Source: Phoronis pallida (taxonomy: Eukaryota > Phoronida > Phoronidae). From it: a stretch of 10,150 nucleotides of DNA. The DNA lies in NCBI GenBank assembly GCA_028565715.1, contig JAOXYC010250900.1:1-10150 (forward strand). Direction: 5' to 3'. The notes beneath the pieces were generated by a model that ran no database searches, was not told the DNA's origin, and worked only from the letters and a program-made list of their open reading frames with translations. Of the stretch, positions 7,801-10,150 are shown one piece after another. Each line of letters begins with the position of its first letter. Within the stretch, counting starts at the first letter, position 1. The translations under genes and the position numbers were made by a program.

Positions 7801-9115
7801 AAATTCGGTGCGACAAATGGTTTCGTGGAGGTCTATTATTGGGCAGCTGAGATCTATCCAACGGTAGCCCGCAACGGACTTATGGGAGTAAGCTCGGCAA
7901 TGGCTAGGGTTGGTTCCATGTTGGCGTCACCAATTGGAGACATGGTAAGTAGGTCACCGGGCCAGGTTGTAAGCGACTACTTTTTCATGTTTTTGATATA
8001 ATCACAAACATTAATTTCTGGAAAAAACGATAACGCACAACTGATGAACCCAAAAATATAGACTACATGACAATTGAATCATATGAATGAACATAATAGA
8101 AAAGAGAGTAAAAGCATACATTTGTATGTGAATGAATGCTTGATATCATATATAACGGCAGTTTGCACCAACGGAGCAATAGGCCTACATACCAATTTTC
8201 ACTAACCTTTTTTACATAGCCACAATGACAATTGAGGAGATCCAACCCCCCCCCCCGAGATGCCCAAACCATCCAGAGATGTTCTACCAACCACAGCTAA
8301 GTGTGTTCTACAACAGCTGAGGAGAAGAATTACACAGCTATGGGTGCTTGTCCTCATAATGATATTGAGCCCATTCTAAATAGTTCAACAGGCAATAAGC
8401 TATGAACCCCTTTTATGCCATTTGTTTTAGAACAAGTTTTTCCCCGGCGTAACTGGAACAGTCCTACCACCAGTGATATTCGGTTCAGTCAGCGTGTTGA
8501 GCGGTCTTCTGTCACTCGCGCTACCAGAAACAAAGGGACATAAACTTCCAGAAACTATTGAAGACTGTCAGCTCACAGATTACAGGTAAGCCTGTATTTT
8601 TTGCCATGGCGTTTTGAAATATTGAATGTTTTTCAACATCTGAGACCCCACCTATGAATGGTAACCACGCAGGGGAAACTCCCAACCTGTGCTCATTGAA
8701 TAATTATTTGTCTTGTTTGCTAGTGGTACTAGGCACGTAGTATACAAATATTTGCACAGAAGATGGAGCTCAGCTGCAATAGTTTCTAAATTCAAGTTCA
8801 CCTTCGCCTATTTCATTAGTTTTAATATGATAATCGAAATCGGCAAGCTATCGTTTTACGTCAGGTAGAATAGCGAGGCTGGGGGTGGGTATTTTTCCAA
8901 AATCACAAAAAACCTTAAAAGCACGATGCAATTTAAAATGCTTGAAAGAAGTACTGTTGCCGAAATATACAAATTATTTCAGTGAGAAAGGAACACTTGA
9001 TAAAAAGAAGAAGAAGACAGACAACATCCACCTGGTGGAGAATAGTAAAGCTTTAGAGGCGATTGGACAAGATAATCCAGCATTGAATATGAAAGATGAA
9101 GAGGCTTATCTATAA
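1726..9115 (+). CDS. SLC22-like: SLC22-family multi-pass solute transporter (organic anion/cation type), complete 11-exon gene
   Basis: Joining 1726-1868, 3883-4132, 4503-4606, 4859-5013, 5337-5505, 6051-6132, 6550-6698, 7242-7462, 7763-7944, 8431-8585 and 8983-9115 gives one open frame of 580 residues, a normal length for SLC22 (about 550). All introns are GT..AG. Approximate layout: TM1 22-43; extracellular loop 44-140 with Cys49, 85, 114 and 136 and N-glycosylation sequons at N63, N103 and N107; TM2 143-163; GVLSDGIGRKK 161-171; TM3-TM6 172-274; ELVGPRVR 220-227; PESPRWLL 277-284; cytoplasmic loop 285-340; TM7-TM12 343-516; LPETKG 516-521; hydrophilic tail to 580. SLC22 proteins are plasma-membrane MFS carriers moving small organic ions. 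K387 and R473 fit the anion-transporting branch better than the cation branch (inference). The family call is very secure; substrate and exact orthologue are not. No frameshift or internal stop is seen. Confidence 0.95.
2994..3045. repeat. 52-bp near-perfect inverted repeat (hairpin)
   Basis: TTATAGGCGGTATT (3004-3017) is followed after a four-base loop, TAAG, by its exact reverse complement (3022-3035). Beyond a 3x3 internal loop the arms resume with TACCAAG (2994-3000) pairing CTTGGTA (3039-3045), for 21 base pairs in all. Such a compact fold-back may be a tiny MITE remnant or an RNA hairpin in the intron. I do not recognise a family. Confidence 0.85.
3243..3259. promoter_or_regulatory. Palindromic E-box (TCACGTGA) in intron 1
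   Basis: GGTCAC, five bases, GTGACC form an inverted repeat whose centre holds TCACGTGA at 3250-3257. This is the core bound by MITF/TFE and USF bHLH-zip factors. It is seen directly in the sequence; any regulatory role is speculative. Confidence 0.25.
3305..3395 (-). repeat. Degenerate tRNA-like / SINE relic
   Basis: On the - strand, GGTTCGAACCC (inside the 14-bp palindrome at 3312-3325) is a perfect RNA polymerase III B-box, preceded by the tRNA-like run AATCTGAAGGTCCTGG. About 35 bases further upstream a six-base-pair stem (CGGTAA/TTACCG, 3360-3380) lies where a D-arm would be, but no good A-box is visible. A relic of a tRNA-derived SINE is likelier than a working tRNA gene. Confidence 0.45.
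3883..4132 (+). CDS. SLC22 exon 2: large extracellular loop
   Basis: Completes codon 48 and encodes residues 49-131, the loop between TM1 and TM2. It begins RCAIPGY and ends CTSWVYDRSVFKETVVTE, which matches the family's 'C.IPG ... C..WVYD.S.F..T.V.E' pattern. Cys49, Cys85 and Cys114 are loop cysteines expected to form disulfides. Sequons NTS (63), NET (103) and NLT (107) are probable glycosylation sites. The donor is GTGAGA, phase 0. Confidence 0.95.
4143..4312. repeat. Imperfect CAT/CAC trinucleotide-rich tract in intron 2
   Basis: About 170 bases dominated by ATC, CAT and CAC units, beginning within about 10 bases of the exon 2 donor at 4133. The units are interrupted and diverged, so this is an old, decayed microsatellite. 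The remainder of intron 2 (to 4502) shows nothing else. Confidence 0.75.
4503..4606 (+). CDS. SLC22 exon 3: TM2 and start of the GxLSDxxGRK signature
   Basis: Encodes residues 132-165 plus two bases of codon 166. FNLVCD (132-137) closes the extracellular loop; TM2 follows and ends in GVLSDG, the first half of the MFS motif A between TM2 and TM3. The 104-nt length and phases (0 in, 2 out) match the second exon of vertebrate SLC22 genes as I recall them. Donor GTGAGT. Confidence 0.95.
4859..5013 (+). CDS. SLC22 exon 4: rest of signature, TM3 and TM4
   Basis: Encodes residues 167-217 and part of 166 and 218. It opens with IGRKK, completing the motif A that controls conformational switching in MFS carriers, then TM3 (about 172-192) and TM4 (about 195-216), with the family's LRF..GG pattern at 199-205. 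Length is 155 nt, as in the vertebrate exon that follows the 104-nt exon. Acceptor TTTTCCAG, donor GTAGGA, phase 1. Confidence 0.95.
5014..5336 (+). other. Intron 4
   Basis: An AT-rich intron with an A-rich run near 5243-5254 and some reiterated TTAGTT-like words around 5150-5185. I see no gene or mobile element in it. Confidence 0.85.
5337..5505 (+). CDS. SLC22 exon 5: TM4-TM5 loop, TM5 and TM6
   Basis: Completes codon 218 and encodes to residue 273 plus two bases of 274. AGELVGPRVR (218-227) is the SLC22 E-x-V-G...R signature at the cytoplasmic end of TM4, followed by TM5 (about 229-252), the short DWRKLQ link and TM6. Length is 169 nt, equal to the corresponding vertebrate exon as I recall it. 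Donor GTAGGT, phase 2. Confidence 0.95.
5727..6050 (+). mobile_element. tRNA-derived SINE inserted at the intron 5/exon 6 border
   Basis: The head is tRNA-like, with an A-box TAGCTCAGTGG (5742-5752) and a B-box GGTTCGCGCCC (5786-5796) at normal tRNA spacing. A body of about 190 bases follows, then a 3' domain with the self-complementary words AAGCGCTTT and AAAGCGCT (about 5983-6006) and CTATATAAGC, ending in an (ATT)n tail. Similar 'AAGCGCTTT...AAAGCGCTATATAA' tails recur in SINEs of many animals. GCTTGTC occurs just before the element (5720-5726) and just after it (6051-6057), the pattern of a target-site duplication. The last bases before the downstream copy, TATAG, form the exon 6 acceptor. 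This is not a tRNA gene. Family name not assigned. Confidence 0.85.
6051..6132 (+). CDS. SLC22 exon 6: PESPRWLL motif and start of central cytoplasmic loop
   Basis: Completes W274 and encodes residues 275-301. LVPESPRWLLSKGRE contains PESPRWLL (277-284), a hallmark of SLC22 and related sugar-porter-like MFS proteins directly after TM6. It continues into the amphipathic start of the TM6-TM7 loop. The acceptor (ATTATTATAG) lies at the end of a SINE tail and its tract is (ATT)n rather than a classical pyrimidine run. Donor GTAAAG, phase 0. Confidence 0.94.
6133..6549 (+). other. Intron 6
   Basis: An AT-rich intron of 417 bases from GTAAAG to TATTTTAG. I see no repeat, RNA gene or coding signal in it. 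Confidence 0.85.
6550..6698 (+). CDS. SLC22 exon 7: central cytoplasmic loop and start of TM7
   Basis: Encodes residues 302-350 plus two bases of codon 351. The loop is charged (LPEKLFDEVRDD) and then carries LPRELVKSPKLLVNTLIMFFNW, matching the family's '.L...P.L......M...W' approach to TM7. Thr and Ser residues here (T323, S326, S337) are possible kinase targets, which is inference only. Acceptor TATTTTAG, donor GTAAGT, phase 2. Confidence 0.94.
6950..7165 (-). mobile_element. Possible non-autonomous Penelope-like/retrozyme fragment around a hammerhead motif
   Basis: The hammerhead-like sequence at 7046-7094 is a hallmark of Penelope-like elements and retrozymes, so the surrounding part of intron 7 is probably a fragment of such an element. 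Its borders are not visible: I found no clear target-site duplication, no second ribozyme copy and no reverse transcriptase coding. The coordinates are approximate. Before about 6950 and after about 7165 the intron shows nothing else. Confidence 0.4.
7046..7094 (-). ncRNA. Hammerhead ribozyme-like motif (type I, Penelope-element style)
   Basis: Read on the - strand, the conserved core CTGACGA (complement of 7080-7086) is followed by a 16-base stem-II segment, then GAAAC (complement of 7059-7063) and the cleavage triplet GTC (complement of 7054-7056). Stem II pairs GATGGT with ACCGTC around a CGT loop, with one G-U pair and one extra G beside the core. Stem III is the minimal self-complementary ACATGT. 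Stem I pairs ACGT with GCGT on the outer side, with a few further pairs. Very short stem III is typical of hammerheads reported in Penelope-like retroelements, which may work as dimers. The predicted cut lies between 7054 and 7053. Self-cleavage activity is unproved and the extra G may weaken it. Confidence 0.6.
7242..7462 (+). CDS. SLC22 exon 8: TM7 to TM9
   Basis: Completes W351 and encodes to residue 424 plus one base of 425. WFAVSMVYYGLSLNSGDLGG (TM7 and its outer turn) matches the family's 'W....YYGL.......G.' pattern. LVEFPAK (381-387) is TM8, with Lys387 at the position of the functional lysine of vertebrate OATs. GRKP (397-400) is the second-half GR(R/K)P signature after TM8. TM9 (about 402-422) ends the exon. 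Acceptor TATTTACAG, donor GTAAGT, phase 1. Confidence 0.95.
7610..7727. mobile_element. MITE-like element with terminal inverted repeats in intron 8
   Basis: GGGCCGGTTTCATAAA followed by AACCAGTGTTTAAACA on the left mirrors, as reverse complement, TGTTTAGCGAAACACTGGTT followed by AATGAAACCGAGCCC on the right. The arms of about 35-40 bases pair with few mismatches around a unique centre of about 40 bases. It is too short to encode a transposase, so it would be non-autonomous. I did not find a convincing target-site duplication, and the superfamily is unknown. Confidence 0.7.
7763..7944 (+). CDS. SLC22 exon 9: TM10 and TM11
   Basis: Completes codon 425 and encodes residues 426-485. VGKFGATNGF.EVYYWAAEIYPTVARN (436-462) is the highly conserved GKF...(Y)...AE(L/I)(Y/F)PT..R.. 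block of TM10 and the following loop. TM11 carries SSAMARVGSM (468-477), in which Arg473 occupies the position of the substrate-determining Arg of OATs (Asp in OCTs). Acceptor TGTTTTTCAG, donor GTAAGT, phase 0. Confidence 0.95.
7945..8430 (+). other. Intron 9, with an 11-base C run
   Basis: An AT-rich intron of 486 bases. Its only notable simple sequence is a run of eleven C at 8246-8256, likely to be length-variable. Reading through the exon 9 donor would meet a stop within 20 codons, so intron retention would truncate the protein before TM12. No other element is visible. Confidence 0.8.
8431..8585 (+). CDS. SLC22 exon 10: TM12 and LPETKG motif
   Basis: Encodes residues 486-536 plus two bases of codon 537. 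TM12 (about 496-516) is followed by LPETKGHKLPETIEDC, matching the near-universal SLC22 'LPET.G..LP(D/E)T..(D/E)' motif that ends the membrane domain. Acceptor TTTGTTTTAG, donor GTAAGC, phase 2. Confidence 0.95.
8586..8982 (+). other. Intron 10
   Basis: A 397-base intron. It contains a second possible acceptor (TTTGCTAG ending at 8723) that opens an in-frame alternative exon to a TAG at 8868-8870. Otherwise it shows nothing recognisable. Confidence 0.7.
8983..9115 (+). CDS. SLC22 exon 11: cytoplasmic C-terminal tail and stop
   Basis: Completes S537 and encodes residues 538-580 and TAA. The tail is hydrophilic: five lysines (544-548), then a mixed charged segment ending NPALNMKDEEAYL. Tails of this size and charge are common in SLC22. 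The acceptor TTATTTCAG gives the correct phase and a length that fits, but this is the least conserved part of the protein, so the choice of last exon rests on phase and splice signal alone. Confidence 0.75.
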
Positions 9116-9295
9116 ACGGGCACAGAAGACGGCTTTTAGGCTTATTACTGATAGTTGAAAGAAGGAACACTTAGAATGAAATTGGATCTTGAATCAGTTT
9201 AGCCATAAAGAAACAAGAACGTTTTTTTGATTGAAAGTTTGTCACAATTTATTTTCAAAAACACAACATCTTAATAAAACAGGAGCAGCTTAAAG
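9116..9295 (+). other. Probable 3' UTR
   Basis: The AT-rich stretch between the stop codon and about 20 bases beyond the first good polyadenylation hexamer. The 3' limit is inferred. Later hexamers at 9595-9600 and 9874-9879 could give longer transcripts. Confidence 0.6.
9273..9278 (+). terminator. Polyadenylation signal AATAAA
   Basis: A canonical AATAAA 158 bases after the stop codon, on the coding strand. It is the first perfect hexamer downstream of the gene, but the region is A-rich, so use must be shown by transcript ends. Confidence 0.6.
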
Positions 9296-10150
9296 AAAAT
9301 AATCAGAATAGACTGAAGTATCAAAATGTAGAAAATTAAATTAAAAGGATAACAATTATTTTAATAAGAATTTTACATTACTGAATATGCATCTCATTAC
9401 ATGGTGATTATAGTTTTTATTTGTTCATTTTATAAAATGTCTTTATGCATTATCAAAACATTTTGGAAATTCTTTCTACAAATTCCTCCAATTTCATTTC
9501 AACATGAAGTGGTATGAAATATTTTTTTCCAATTTATCAAAAGAAAAATAATTGGAAAATTTAAAATAAGTGAGTAAAGGGATGAAGCTTTGATAATAAA
9601 AAAATCAACAAATCAATCAGTTGCCGATAAAAAAGAAAAATCTTCTCAGTGAACAATTATCATTGTACTGTCTTCAAAACAAAAATACAGAATACATCTC
9701 TTACTACTGGTCAAAAACTGAAATTACAATTTCACATTTTTGTTCTTTTTCCTCTCTACTTTAGTCTCTGGAAAAAGAACCAAGTCTAGTAAAAGGAAAA
9801 AGCATGCTTGTGTAATTTGAATTCTAAGGAAACATGAATTTTATATTTCATCCAAACCATTTTTATCACCATGAATAAAATAATCATCACAGATATTAAC
9901 AATAACCTAAAAGAAATAGTGCATATCCTACAGGGTCTGGTATTTGAATCTCGCCTATGGGGGTAGGGTTTCGATGAGATGCTATCTAAGATCAAACAAT
10001 GGCCAGCAAGCGCTCAAAGTAATTGTGCTTACTCGGTCTTTGTGTGGGTACTGAATGAGAGAGACCTTGTGTATGAGTTAAAGGTACAGGCAACTATTTC
10101 TAGATGTCCTTTAGGATGGTCGGTAATGTTATCATTATGCTAGAAAAAAC
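9296..10150. other. 3' intergenic region, AT-rich
   Basis: Apart from a degenerate tRNA-like patch near 9915-9970 I see nothing supported here. Short open frames on either strand look random. No start of a neighbouring gene is visible. Confidence 0.6.
9915..9970. repeat. Degenerate tRNA-like/SINE fragment
   Basis: The - strand has GATTCAAATAC (complement of 9940-9950), which matches 9 of 11 positions of the polymerase III B-box consensus. Translating that strand gives RRDSNTRPCR, a peptide typical of spurious readings through SINE B-boxes. The orientation is uncertain because the box is nearly palindromic, and no A-box was found. Confidence 0.3.

Noticed and set aside
9786-9995. A 69-codon open frame on the - strand containing RRDSNTRPCR
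   Set aside because: That peptide is a typical artefact of reading through a tRNA-like B-box in a SINE; no other coding evidence.
1-10150. CRISPR array, operon, phage or other prokaryotic defence system
   Set aside because: No regularly spaced repeats, no dense coding and no ribosome-binding sites. The spliced gene shows this is animal nuclear DNA.

Overview
This is animal nuclear DNA. It holds one intron-rich gene on the + strand and no sign of prokaryotic organisation. The DNA is AT-rich, with short exons bounded by GT..AG sites and introns carrying small transposons: a tRNA-derived SINE, a MITE-like inverted repeat, a hammerhead-ribozyme repeat and degenerate tRNA-like motifs. That mix, and a gene resembling invertebrate SLC22 transporters, suggests a marine invertebrate, perhaps a deuterostome such as an echinoderm, hemichordate or lancelet. 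The lineage is inferred from general character, not proved.

The gene encodes a member of solute carrier family 22 (organic cation/anion/carnitine transporters, Major Facilitator Superfamily). I reconstructed eleven coding exons: 1726-1868, 3883-4132, 4503-4606, 4859-5013, 5337-5505, 6051-6132, 6550-6698, 7242-7462, 7763-7944, 8431-8585 and 8983-9115. They sum to 1743 nt in one unbroken frame, giving 580 residues plus stop. The model has the family's full layout: TM1, a large cysteine-bearing and glycosylated extracellular loop, the GxLSDxxGRK signature after TM2, ELVGPRVR, PESPRWLL after TM6, a cytoplasmic loop, TM7-12, LPETKG after TM12 and a charged tail. Two basic residues at the positions that mark organic-anion transporters (K387 in TM8, R473 in TM11) suggest an anion or zwitterion carrier, even though homology searches would probably label it 'organic cation transporter-like'.

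Layout: 1-1640 is 5' flank with a CTCF-like motif. 1645-1652 is a TATA-like box. 1726-9115 is the gene; its 2 kb first intron holds a strong 52-bp hairpin and a tRNA-like relic, intron 2 a CAT/CAC-rich repeat, intron 5 a SINE, intron 7 a hammerhead motif on the - strand, and intron 8 a MITE-like element. 9116 to about 9295 is the probable 3' UTR with AATAAA at 9273-9278. The remainder to 10150 is AT-rich and shows no gene.

The two most notable points are (i) the SINE sits exactly at the intron 5/exon 6 border, with a 7-bp direct repeat whose downstream copy is the first 7 bases of exon 6, and (ii) the hammerhead motif, of the kind reported in Penelope-like elements. I do not see a new multi-gene system here.
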